DNA from: Natronomonas moolapensis 8.8.11
GTDB taxonomy: Archaea; Halobacteriota; Halobacteria; Halobacteriales; Haloarculaceae
Direction of reading: 5' to 3'
NCBI RefSeq assembly: GCF_000591055.1
Contig: NC_020388.1
Coordinates: 1,612,001-1,676,000, forward strand
DNA: 64,000 nucleotides
In this document: piece by piece, positions 1-8,248 of the stretch
How positions within the stretch are numbered: position 1 is the stretch's first letter
How the letters are laid out: each line of letters starts with the position of its first letter
The notes under the pieces: model-generated
What the model saw: only the letters and a program-made list of their open reading frames with translations
Database searches by the model: none
Told to the model about the DNA's origin: nothing
Position numbers and translations under genes: made by a program

Positions 1-2650
1 TGCCATCGACGATCAGTTTCTCTGCCGAGCCGTCGATGACGTTGCTCACGGTGAGTTCGATACGCTCAATTTGCTGGCCGTCTTCAACGACATCCACGTT
101 TGGCGGTGAAAAGACCTCGACAGAGTTCCCGTCTTCAGTGAACGTTGGGTCGGTTGGCGACACTGAAAGCCTCGGCGCGTCGTTGACGCTGTCGATGGTG
201 ACTTGAAACGTGTTTCCGGCCACGGTGTTTGTGCCATCTGTCAAGTCGAACTCGAACGTATCAGTGCTGGCCTCCGAACCGCCGTGGCTGTACAGGAGGT
301 TACCGGCATCTATGTCTGCCTGCGTGAACGTTCTTGTGCCGATGGCAGATTCACCGTCCTGCGTGCCGTCGTCGGTCCCGCCGGAACTCCCGTCGATGAA
401 CAGCGTGCCGTCCGAGGGAGCGGTAGCCACGTCATAAGTAATCGACTCGGCCGACTGTTCGAGGTCGCTGGCGGCCAGAGTCGCGTTCGCGATTTGGTTT
501 TCCTTCGACCCCTCGTCGACGGTCATACCCGCGTTCGTGTCCAGTGTCGGCGCTTCGTTCACATTGATGATCGACACCGTCACCGTCTGGGTGTTCGTGT
601 TTCCGACATCGTCCGTGGCCGTCACGATGAGTTCATATTCGTTGTCGGTGTTTGCGTCCGATGGAGTCTCGTAGTCCAGCGCGCTGTCGAGAGATATCTG
701 GCCCGTGTTGCTGTCGATACTGAAGCTACTGGCATCGGTACCGGCGGCGCTGGAGAGACTGTAGTCGGACACTTCCGACCCCGGCGTGCCGTCGTCGCCG
801 GCATCGATGTTCAGGAAGTTGTTCGCTGTGCTTTCTTCGCTGATTGACGCGGTGTTACTGCTGCCGGCACTAAATCCTGGCTTGGTGTTGTCGATAGTGT
901 AGCTCTCGCCGCTGGTGAAGCTACCGTCAGCGCTACCACTAGTGCCTATACCCCCTAAGGCGACGTTGTTGGCCGTGTCTCGTATTGTGCCGTCGTCAGT
1001 CACGTCCAGCCGGAGCTCGCCGTCACCTGAAACCGAGGCGACTGTGACCGTGATTGTATTGCTGGCGGAGGTTGGCCCAAAGCCCTGGATAGTACCATTG
1101 GCGTCCCCACTAAGCGTAAAGTCACTCTCGTCCACCCCACTCACCCCAGTGCTGAAGGTAACATCGAAATCGACGCTGTCTGCGTTGGTGACCTGATTCG
1201 TCGGCGAGGCGCGCGTGATCGACGACACTTCTGGCGCGTCATTGACACTAACCCAAAGTGTCGCTGTGTCTGTGCCACCGTTGCCGTCACTCACTTCGTA
1301 GGTGATACTGACATCACTGCTCTGGTCGGCACCCGGGTCAAACCGAATCTGGCCGTTACTTGGCCCAGTTATTTGCGCAGAGCCGTGGGACGGACCGTTG
1401 ATGATACTGGTTACAGCCAGAGAATCTCCGTTCGGATCGGTATCATTATTGACGACATCGACAGTGACACGAGAATCTTCATCGGCGCTTGCCGAGTCAT
1501 CACGCGCTGTCGGTGGATCGTTTGGCACCTCAATCTGTCCGGTCCCCGAGTCCGACGACCCACTGGACGGCGTCCCGGTTAGCGTCACGTCGTAGTCACC
1601 GGGGCTGTCCGACCCCGGTGGCACCACCGAATCTGGCGGATCCACAGTTATCGTCACTTGCTCCGTGGCACCGGCACTAATCGTCCTCTCGGCGGGTGTC
1701 GTAATACCCCAACCGCTGGGCCCACTCGTGGTGAAACTCGCGGTCGTATCTGCAGTTCCGGTATTCTGAACGTCGAAGGTGAGGTCTACGGTGTCACCGC
1801 TGAGTGTCTGCTTACTAGGGGGCGTCACAACGAGTGACGACAGCGTGAACGACTCGCGGGCGTTGACTGTCCAACTATCCCCATCAGCAAGCGCGCTCAT
1901 CCGCCACTCCATCGCGTAGCCGTTGTCGTGGGAACTCGTGTCGACATTCTCGGTTAGCTCGCCGTTGGCTATGCTACTCCTAATACTGCTATACTTGTCG
2001 CTCTGGTAATTGTACGGGTCAGTGATCCCGCGGAGTGTGAGCCGGTTTTCCTCGCCGCTCACGTCCTTTTTTACCCCGATCGTATTCGTCCCCGAGTTCC
2101 AGAACCCTTCCCCGAAGTCTCCGCCAGCGAGGTAGGTGTCCTTGCCGTGGAGGAGTCGAACGCCGGTGAGGTCACCACCGTTATCGTCGACGTTTGTCAC
2201 TTCCCAAGTAATATCGAAGTACTGCTGGGTACCCGAGTACGTGACACGCTGGACGAGGGTGAATCCCGCACCTGGGTCGCTGTACTCCGTGACGACGGTG
2301 TCGCCACCGTTGGTCGTGTACTGATCGAAGACCTCGAGATTGTTATTTCCGGCATCGGCCGTTCCCCCGCCAGGGATGTCATAGAGTGTGCCGTCAACGT
2401 AGACTGCGGTGTCCGAGGCGTCGAAGTTGTAGTACTGCCGAACGAACGACGACCCATCGTAGCGCTCGACTCCAATATTCCCACCGCAGTCGATCTCAAT
2501 CTTTAACGCGCCGTCAATCTCAGTGCCACCCAGATTGTAGGGGCACGAAGAGCCCTCTGCAACACCTGTTAGCGAGAGGATTGGCAGAGTGCCCCCGAGA
2601 GCCGCTCCGAGGAGCACCACGGTTATCAATACCCTATGTGTGTCATGCAT
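1..2650 (-). CDS. Giant secreted Ig/cadherin-repeat surface protein (3' end outside window)
   Basis: An open frame runs from an ATG at 2650 off the left edge (883 codons visible, no stop). Residues 1-27 or so form a Sec-type signal peptide (M-H-D-T-H-R, then a hydrophobic run). A beta-rich conserved region follows to about residue 290. After it come a NEW3-like domain (L-V-V-T-P-P-S-K-Q), a cadherin-like tandem domain with the ADEDS and VNNDTDPNGD pattern, a bacterial Ig-like domain ending T-I-D-N-T, a cadherin-type domain (D-Y-E-T-P) and a CSPG-like repeat (NEAPTLDTN). Such proteins are secreted and cell-surface attached, and often bind Ca2+ through the D-rich loops. The domain starting EVSSITR is also present in the large protein at 8249-16693, so the two share modules. 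Function and anchor cannot be judged because the C-terminus is missing. Confidence 0.85.
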   Translation of the reverse strand, partial: MHDTHRVLITVVLLGAALGGTLPILSLTGVAEGSSCPYNLGGTEIDGALKIEIDCGGNIGVERYDGSSFVRQYYNFDASDTAVYVDGTLYDIPGGGTADAGNNNLEVFDQYTTNGGDTVVTEYSDPGAGFTLVQRVTYSGTQQYFDITWEVTNVDDNGGDLTGVRLLHGKDTYLAGGDFGEGFWNSGTNTIGVKKDVSGEENRLTLRGITDPYNYQSDKYSSIRSSIANGELTENVDTSSHDNGYAMEWRMSALADGDSWTVNARESFTLSSLVVTPPSKQTLSGDTVDLTFDVQNTGTADTTASFTTSGPSGWGITTPAERTISAGATEQVTITVDPPDSVVPPGSDSPGDYDVTLTGTPSSGSSDSGTGQIEVPNDPPTARDDSASADEDSRVTVDVVNNDTDPNGDSLAVTSIINGPSHGSAQITGPSNGQIRFDPGADQSSDVSITYEVSDGNGGTDTATLWVSVNDAPEVSSITRASPTNQVTNADSVDFDVTFSTGVSGVDESDFTLSGDANGTIQGFGPTSASNTITVTVASVSGDGELRLDVTDDGTIRDTANNVALGGIGTSGSADGSFTSGESYTIDNTKPGFSAGSSNTASISEESTANNFLNIDAGDDGTPGSEVSDYSLSSAAGTDASSFSIDSNTGQISLDSALDYETPSDANTDNEYELIVTATDDVGNTNTQTVTVSIINVNEAPTLDTNAGMTVDEGSKENQIANATLAASDLEQSAESITYDVATAPSDGTLFIDGSSGGTDDGTQDGESAIGTRTFTQADIDAGNLLYSHGGSEASTDTFEFDLTDGTNTVAGNTFQVTIDSVNDAPRLSVSPTDPTFTEDGNSVEVFSPPNVDVVEDGQQIERIELTVSNVIDGSAEKLIVDG

Positions 2651-3110
2651 ACGTACACCCAACCAGCTACTCAGACCGCACTCTCAGTGACCCCACTCGG
2701 CGTGTGAGCCCTCCCCGAGACAGTCCGAACCGTAGCGAGTGGCATTCAGCCTGCATATGATGCGTTTCCAGTTTGTGATTGATAACAAGGATACCAGCAT
2801 GGGGTGGTATCTCCGGGCAGGACTCGCGACTGGCTCGTCAGTGTCGCTGCTAATTGTGCCAGTGCGGACGACCTCCTGGCTTTCCTCATTCAATCACCGC
2901 AGCGAACACCTTCAGCTGTGCCGTCCACACTCATTAGGAGATTGTCACCAACGCACAACAGAGCGTCTAAGCGACTTTGGTCGCACTCTGGACAGACACG
3001 TGCCGGAAAACCTGGATGGTTGTCAAGCCGAAGCCGATGTCTGATGCAGTGAACCGTCTCGGGGTCAAGCCCCGATGCACTCACCCTGTCCCGCCTATAG
3101 ACCTTGTGAA
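2651..3110. other. Intergenic region, no convincing gene
   Basis: About 460 nt between the surface-protein start and the 3' end of tnpB. Short minus-strand frames at 2684-2893 and 2890-3084 show no family I recognise. The second has a lone C-P-E-C and could be a zinc-ribbon remnant. A small hairpin (CGGGG-tcaag-CCCCG, about 3057-3073) may mark the end of the tnpB element. Confidence 0.5.
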
Positions 3111-3175
3111 CTACCCCTGCCTACTCGCCGCCTTCGGCTGCTCCTTGAGGCAGGGGCTTCCTGCTTCCACGACGC
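3100..3175 (-). ncRNA. Candidate omega/sotRNA scaffold overlapping the tnpB 3' end
   Basis: On the minus strand the last codons of tnpB form a stem CCCCTGCC (3156-3149) with GGCAGGGG (3121-3114). It encloses an inner GCCG-aagg-CGGC hairpin and the sequence TCAAGGAGC. IS1341-type tnpB genes in haloarchaea are known to give sense overlapping transcripts from the 3' end, and TnpB nucleases use such RNAs as guides. The fold is seen in the sequence; transcription is inferred. Confidence 0.45.
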
Positions 3176-4343
3176 ACTTTGCAGACACAACGGTGTCCAC
3201 AGGGAGCGCAGTCTCCACAGGCGTTGATTCGGAGTATCCCACTCCTACGTCTTCGAGGCCGCGAGAAAGAATGTTCCACGCCGCGTTCGCATCTCTGTCC
3301 ATCTCGAACCCACACGACGGACATGAATGTTCGCGCACCCAAAGCGGTTTGTCAGTCGAAACGCCGCAGGATGCACACTCTTTCGTCGTTCCACGAGGGG
3401 TCACGGCGACGAAATGCGTTCCTTCGCGTTCACACTTGTATTCGAGCATCCGCAGGAACGTCCCCCACGCCGCACCCGCACGGTTGCGCGAGTTGCCCGG
3501 TAGTTCCACCAAACCCTTCGCGTCCAAATTCTCTACGGCCACAAGGTCGTATTCGCGGGCGTAGTAGTTCGAGAGTTTGTGGAGGAAGTCACGGCGCTTG
3601 TTCTTCAATTCGACGTGTCGTTCGGCCACGACCCGGCGTTGTTTCTCCCAATTCGCTGAGCCGTGCTGTTTCCGCGAGAGGGTGCGCTGTGCGCGTTCCA
3701 ACCGCTCACGCTCGTCGCTGAAGTCAGGACTCTCGATAGCGTACCCGTCGGTGTCGTGAGCGTACTTCAGGATGCCTACGTCAATCCCGACGACTTTCTC
3801 GGGTGTCTCCGGTTTCTCAGGCGTTGCTTCGTCCACGTTGATACCGAATGTGGCGAACCACTCACCCGTCGGTTCCTGCTTGACTGTGACCTGTTTGATG
3901 GTCGCGTTCTCAGGAATGTCTCGGTGGAGGTGAATCGGTATTTCTCCGATTTTGCTCAACCACAGGACAGGCCGACCACTCGTATTCTTGAGTTTGAAGC
4001 CGGACTGGTTGTAGGTGAACGACTGGTAATCCCGAGGCGGTTTCCACTTGAGCATTCTCACGGCACGTCCGTTCTCCTTCTTCGCCTTGAGTGTGGAGAG
4101 ATTATCGTAAACGCGCTTGACGACCATCTGCAACACCTTCGAGTGAACGTCTCCGAGGTCGTCCCACCACGATTTGAGGTCGGGGAGTGTGCCCTGTACC
4201 TTGTAGCGGGCGGGAATCTCGTCTGACTCGTTGAGTTTGTAGAGGACGTGGTTATAGAGTTGCCTACAAGTATCGACGTGGTGCAGAAGCGTCTCCGCGA
4301 GGGCTTCCGGTGGGTCGAGCCGATACTTGTAGTTGTAGTGCAT
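3111..4343 (-). CDS. tnpB: TnpB, IS200/IS605-family RNA-guided nuclease
   Basis: This 410 aa protein has the TnpB layout: an N-terminal OrfB helix-turn-helix (MHYNYKYRLDP), a central beta domain, and a split RuvC nuclease. RuvC residues visible are D in GIDVGILKYA, E in LVAVENLDAKG and D in DRDANAAWNI. The zinc ribbon CASC...CPSC lies between the last two motifs. All catalytic residues are present, so it may be active as an RNA-guided DNA nuclease. The start ATG at 4343 directly follows the stop of the small upstream ORF, which suggests co-translation. The C-terminus (E-A-G-S-P-C-L-K-E) is encoded by the same bases that form the candidate guide-RNA stem. Length is normal for the family. Confidence 0.95.
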   Translation of the reverse strand: MHYNYKYRLDPPEALAETLLHHVDTCRQLYNHVLYKLNESDEIPARYKVQGTLPDLKSWWDDLGDVHSKVLQMVVKRVYDNLSTLKAKKENGRAVRMLKWKPPRDYQSFTYNQSGFKLKNTSGRPVLWLSKIGEIPIHLHRDIPENATIKQVTVKQEPTGEWFATFGINVDEATPEKPETPEKVVGIDVGILKYAHDTDGYAIESPDFSDERERLERAQRTLSRKQHGSANWEKQRRVVAERHVELKNKRRDFLHKLSNYYAREYDLVAVENLDAKGLVELPGNSRNRAGAAWGTFLRMLEYKCEREGTHFVAVTPRGTTKECASCGVSTDKPLWVREHSCPSCGFEMDRDANAAWNILSRGLEDVGVGYSESTPVETALPVDTVVSAKCVVEAGSPCLKEQPKAASRQG

Positions 4344-4469
4344 CTATGAGTCTCGTTCCTCGATAAGTTCGTCCAGTTTCTCTTGGACGAACGAGGAGAG
4401 ATTCAGGTGGTTCTCCTGTATCCACTCCTCTTGGTCGTCTCGGATGGAGATGTTCTTGCGCGTTGTCAC
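4344..4469 (-). CDS. Small RHH/CopG-like ORF upstream of tnpB
   Basis: A 41-codon frame begins with GTG at 4469 and ends with TAG directly before the tnpB ATG. The peptide begins V-T-T-R-K-N-I-S-I-R-D-D and continues into an amphipathic helix with L-S-S-F-V-Q-E-K-L. This is the beta-strand plus two-helix pattern of ribbon-helix-helix proteins. An AT-rich promoter-like stretch (GTGTATAATATG) lies just upstream. Small RHH-like ORFs preceding tnpB are common in haloarchaeal elements. It could autoregulate the element, but that is inference. The start codon is uncertain because no ATG is available in frame. Confidence 0.55.
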   Translation of the reverse strand: MTTRKNISIRDDQEEWIQENHLNLSSFVQEKLDELIEERDS

Positions 4470-4556
4470 AACATATTATACACAAAATACACAAATAAGA
4501 GTTGTGATTACGTGGGCCGGGCGACGAACGTGTTTGAGAACCGTGCGGCGCTGTAT

Positions 4557-4615
4557 CCCCTCCCTACTGCGCTACTCGGTCGCTTCGCTCCTTGCGTTGC
4601 TCCTTGAGGAAGGGG
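4557..4615 (-). repeat. Second copy of the tnpB 3'-end stem structure (solo scaffold)
   Basis: On the minus strand the string CCTCAAGGAGCA, present in the tnpB 3' end, recurs here. It is flanked by arms able to pair (GGAAGGGG at 4608-4615 with CCCCTCCC at 4557-4564, one mismatch). It is probably the leftover 3' end of an older TnpB element. Confidence 0.45.
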
Positions 4616-4673
4616 ACTTAGCGCCTAATTCCAGTTAATTGAACGCAGGCGTTAGCCTCGTGTGCACAGCCCA

Positions 4674-6323
4674 TTACTCGTCTAGCAGTTCGTCGAAGAC
4701 CTTCCGTTGTGCAGCCCGGAGGTGTTGTGTCATCGTTGCACGAGCGATACCGAGCGTCTGGGCTAATTCGGACGCGGACACTTGGCGGGGCCGCTCGAAG
4801 TACCCACGGAAGTACGCTTGGCGGAGGACAGATTCCTGTTTGTCAGTGAGGGAGGCGAGCGGCGACGGTAGCTCCTCAATCGATTCCCTCTCGGTGTTCC
4901 ACAACGCGGTCATCCTGACGGTTTCGAACTGTTCTTCGAGCGTGTCAACGATCGTGGTCGCAGTAGCGTGGTCAGGCACTGCTGATATGAGGTGGACCGT
5001 TCCGTCCGTCGCGGTGACCTCCTCGACTGTCGCCCCATGAATCACTAGCGTTGTTTCCGGTGGGAATACGGTGCTGTAGAGGTCACAGCGAATGCCATCT
5101 GCGGTTTTGACTGGCGACTTCAACTCGAACGTGCCCGATTCCTCAGCAGCCGCCTCAACTTCCTCAATCGAGGTATCTGCGATCATCGTCAGGTACTGCA
5201 GGGTTCCATCGTCTCGTCTGCGCGTCGAGAGCACACGAGCGCAGGTGGAGCCACCGAGGGTAGACGTGAGTTCGGCTAGAGGAACTGACGGGTCGGTTAT
5301 CTCGAGTTCTACCCACTGGCTGGGGTCGCCGAGCAGTGACTGTGCCAATTCTTCGTTGTGTTGTGCGTGGCCGATTACGTCTGCGTACTCGGTGAGCGTT
5401 TTCCAGCGGCGTCCGGTTAACGGCGGATCGTCTGGGGAGAGATACACACAAAGCGTTCCGATTCGAACGTCGTCGTAGGTTATCGGGAGGGCAGCGGCAG
5501 TAGTAAATCCGTGCTCACGCGCGAGTTCGACCCAGCGCTCGGAGCCGAGTTTGTACGCTGTGGGGACTCCCTCGCTGTCTTGGCTCTCGGGCACGGAAAC
5601 GACAACGGGTTCGTTCCGAGAGAGGACTTGCGTTGCTGGATCAGCACTATCCGATCGAATGCCCGCCGAACCAGTTACTGCCTCGAGATACGCCTGACAC
5701 CCTGTGACTGCTCGTGGAACGACCGCACGTTCCGAATCCGTGTCAACTGCGCCGATCCAAGCGCCGGTATACTGATTCTCCTCGACCAGAATCCGACAGA
5801 ACTGTCCCAAAAGCCCCTCAGACAGCGTCGTAGAGCGGAGCAGATCCAGTATCGCCGTCTTGCTCTGGTACTCCCGGCTCAACTGCCGCTGGAAGTTAGC
5901 GGAGGCGATGGCGTTCCGCACCCGGTTGCCAATCAGCGTTGCCTCGCTGTCGTCGTGATTCTTGATGATATAGTCGGTGACACCCCGACTGATCGCCTGA
6001 CTCGCAATCTGTTCGTCACCCCTGCCTGTAACGAGGAGGAACGGGCAGTCCTGCGTCTCCTCTTGGACGTCCTCCAGCAAATCGAAGCCAGTCCCATCGC
6101 CCAGCTGATAATCACAGATGATGCAGCGCCATGGTTCCGCATCGAGCACCTCGCGTCCGGCTGTGAGACTATTCGCGATTGTCACCTTTAGCTTCGGCTC
6201 GGTGGTCTCGAGCAATCGAGCCGTCGCTCGGGCCCACTGCGGGTCGTCGTCCACGAGAAGTACCGGCATAGGGCCGAGTAGTGGCTCAGTTGCTACATCT
6301 CGCCCATCGGTTCGTCCGTTCAC
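4674..6323 (-). CDS. REC-GAF-Bat/HTH_10 transcriptional response regulator
   Basis: This 549 aa protein has three parts. A receiver domain occupies roughly residues 20-135, with acidic pocket V-D-D-D, phospho-acceptor D71 in IICDYQ and K in the KNHDD loop. A GAF-type sensor domain covers about 165-330. The C-terminal half resembles bacterio-opsin activator (Bat), ending in an HTH_10 domain (SASELAQTLGIARATMTQHL). It probably acts as a phosphorylation-controlled transcription factor. It lies downstream of the histidine kinase at 6396-8165 on the same strand and is its likely partner. The GTG at 6323 follows a TATA-like TTATATTC (about 6352-6360) at leaderless distance. The ATG at 6269 (M-P-V-L-L-V) is the alternative start. 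The output gene set is unknown. Confidence 0.9.
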   Translation of the reverse strand: MNGRTDGRDVATEPLLGPMPVLLVDDDPQWARATARLLETTEPKLKVTIANSLTAGREVLDAEPWRCIICDYQLGDGTGFDLLEDVQEETQDCPFLLVTGRGDEQIASQAISRGVTDYIIKNHDDSEATLIGNRVRNAIASANFQRQLSREYQSKTAILDLLRSTTLSEGLLGQFCRILVEENQYTGAWIGAVDTDSERAVVPRAVTGCQAYLEAVTGSAGIRSDSADPATQVLSRNEPVVVSVPESQDSEGVPTAYKLGSERWVELAREHGFTTAAALPITYDDVRIGTLCVYLSPDDPPLTGRRWKTLTEYADVIGHAQHNEELAQSLLGDPSQWVELEITDPSVPLAELTSTLGGSTCARVLSTRRRDDGTLQYLTMIADTSIEEVEAAAEESGTFELKSPVKTADGIRCDLYSTVFPPETTLVIHGATVEEVTATDGTVHLISAVPDHATATTIVDTLEEQFETVRMTALWNTERESIEELPSPLASLTDKQESVLRQAYFRGYFERPRQVSASELAQTLGIARATMTQHLRAAQRKVFDELLDE

Positions 6324-6395
6324 GGCTCTTGTTTCGGTTGTATCATAGACGTGAATATAAGCTGTATACCTTCAAGCGCTGGTATGTGACACCGC

Positions 6396-8165
6396 TCAGC
6401 CACCGACATGTGCGTTTTCGGTCTCGATTTCGGGTGGTCCTGTTTCGATGTGGACGTCGAATCGGGCCCCACCACTCGCACTCTCGGTCGCGGAGATCTC
6501 CCAGCCGTGGGCCTCGAAGATGGTGCGGACGATCGCAAGTCCGAGCCCCGACCCGGAGCCGGTACTCATACCGTAGTCGAAGATTTTCGCATCTTGTGTC
6601 GCAACGAATCCCGGCCCGTCGTCGGCAACGTAGAACCCCGATTCCGTTCGTCCGACAGTGACCGTCGACGCGCTTGTTTCACGCTGGACTGCGTTCGAGA
6701 CGTCGGTCGGCGGCGTAGCAGACGCAGTCGACGAGTCCGGTCGATTCCTTGGCCACTCGGTAGGGACGTTACCGTGCATAACGACGTTCTCGAAGAGATT
6801 CTGAAAGGCCTGTTCGAGACGGGTGTCGTCACCGATGAGCTGGCGCGACGACACGATGTCGAGTTTCAATGGTCCGGTTTCGACAACGTCCCACGCCGAC
6901 GCCGCGACGTCTGCCAGCTCGCAGTCTGTGGGGTCGCCGATCGATGCACTCTCGCGTGCCAGCGTCGGTAACTGATCGGCAAAGGTGGCCAGACGGTCGT
7001 GGACCGCCTCCAGATCGTCGATGGTTTGGGCGGCTTCCGTTCCGGATACGCCCTCATCGAGACGGAGTAGCGTTGTCAGTTTATTCGCGGTCGATAGCGG
7101 CGTTTGAAAGTCGTGTGAGACAATGTGGGCGAGCCGTTCGAGCTGTTCGTTCTGGCGCTGTAATTCCAGCCGCTCCCGCCGGGTCGTCACGTCTTGGATC
7201 AACAGTACAACCCCGCTGGAGTGGATCTGTGAGCGGGTGACCTCGTAGACGCGATCGTTTTGCTTGACGGTGACTACCGGGTCGTCGATTGGGCGGCCTG
7301 CGAACTCGCCGAGAACAGCCGCCGCCGATTCACCTGTGGCTACGTTTGGACGCTCAAGGCCGAGGTACTCCGTAGCAGTCGGGTTACAGCGGATGATGGT
7401 ATCGTCCTCGACGACGACGACACCGGCGTCCAGTTGGTCGAAGGCCTGATCGACTCCGAGGTTCCCTGTTGCGGGCAGCACGCTGAACCCTTCTGCGACC
7501 GCGAAAAAATACAAATAGGCCGCAGCGGCGAACGGTCCGACGACTCGTGGCAACGGAAGTGTTCGGGGGACAATGCCGACGATGCCGACCGTCGCAGCGA
7601 GGAGAAACACCAGCGCGGGAACGGCGAGCACGGCTGCGGTTCGCACTTTGACGACGCGCTGGGCGAGTGCGGCTCGAAATAAGAGGAGACTCCCCATCAA
7701 CAACGCAGCGAGTGTCGATAGCAGAACGACCGAGCCGACCGCGTCGAAACGCGGGCTCGAACTCGGCGTCCCCCAAAGCGAGGCGACGCTCGGCTCGACG
7801 TATATGCCCGGAATAGCCGCCAACAGCAGTGGGAGCCCGACTATTCCCCCCATCACCGCCGCTTGCTGCCACCGCGAGACGTCCGCGAGATAGCCGAGAT
7901 ATCCGAGAACGAACAACACCCAGGTCGCCGTTGCTGCCGGGGCGAGCCCTGTCGTGAGTACCTGTATCCGTTCGATGAGTGCGACGCTGCGCGTGGTGAG
8001 GACGGCGATATCCGACAGTGAAAAGAGGATCATAAAGACGGCACCGAACACGAAGTACCAGACGCCGGGCTTGTGGCGATTCCACCACGCCACGAGGGTG
8101 ACGGCCACGTACGCGAAGAGATTCACGATGAGAACGAGGAGGACTGCTTGAACCTCGCTGATCAT
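6396..8165 (-). CDS. Membrane histidine kinase, 7TM-PAS-HisKA-HATPase
   Basis: This 589 aa kinase has seven hydrophobic segments in residues 1-225 or so (HisKA_7TM type sensor), then a PAS domain (about 235-335) and the HisKA box VSHDFQTPLS with phospho-acceptor H351. The HATPase_c domain shows an N-box (NLFENVVMHGN), G1 (DDGPGF) and G2 (GSGLGLAI). A low-complexity insert of about 35 residues rich in S, T and P interrupts the ATPase domain after the N-box. ATG 8165 sits about 25 nt after a strong TATA (TTATATAAT, 8187-8197), so the mRNA is probably leaderless. It is expected to phosphorylate the REC-GAF-HTH regulator immediately downstream. The signal sensed by the membrane part is unknown. 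Confidence 0.93.
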   Translation of the reverse strand: MISEVQAVLLVLIVNLFAYVAVTLVAWWNRHKPGVWYFVFGAVFMILFSLSDIAVLTTRSVALIERIQVLTTGLAPAATATWVLFVLGYLGYLADVSRWQQAAVMGGIVGLPLLLAAIPGIYVEPSVASLWGTPSSSPRFDAVGSVVLLSTLAALLMGSLLLFRAALAQRVVKVRTAAVLAVPALVFLLAATVGIVGIVPRTLPLPRVVGPFAAAAYLYFFAVAEGFSVLPATGNLGVDQAFDQLDAGVVVVEDDTIIRCNPTATEYLGLERPNVATGESAAAVLGEFAGRPIDDPVVTVKQNDRVYEVTRSQIHSSGVVLLIQDVTTRRERLELQRQNEQLERLAHIVSHDFQTPLSTANKLTTLLRLDEGVSGTEAAQTIDDLEAVHDRLATFADQLPTLARESASIGDPTDCELADVAASAWDVVETGPLKLDIVSSRQLIGDDTRLEQAFQNLFENVVMHGNVPTEWPRNRPDSSTASATPPTDVSNAVQRETSASTVTVGRTESGFYVADDGPGFVATQDAKIFDYGMSTGSGSGLGLAIVRTIFEAHGWEISATESASGGARFDVHIETGPPEIETENAHVGG

Positions 8166-8248
8166 ACAAGACGAAACGCAGTAGAGATATTATATAATTT
8201 CAGTTCGACTGTGCCGGTCAGCGTCTTAGGGCATGCCCCCCGGAGGGC

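Larger units (their letters stand above)
3057..4640 (-). mobile_element. IS1341-type (tnpB-only) insertion element, approximate limits
   Basis: The element consists of a small RHH-like ORF (4344-4469) and tnpB (3111-4343), with no TnpA. Limits are approximate. The tnpB 3' end overlaps a structured sequence, and a second copy of the same structure lies upstream at about 4557-4615. Elements of this class lack their own transposase and need a TnpA in trans. The complete IS200/IS605 element at 28675-30502 could supply one, but this is inference. Confidence 0.6.
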
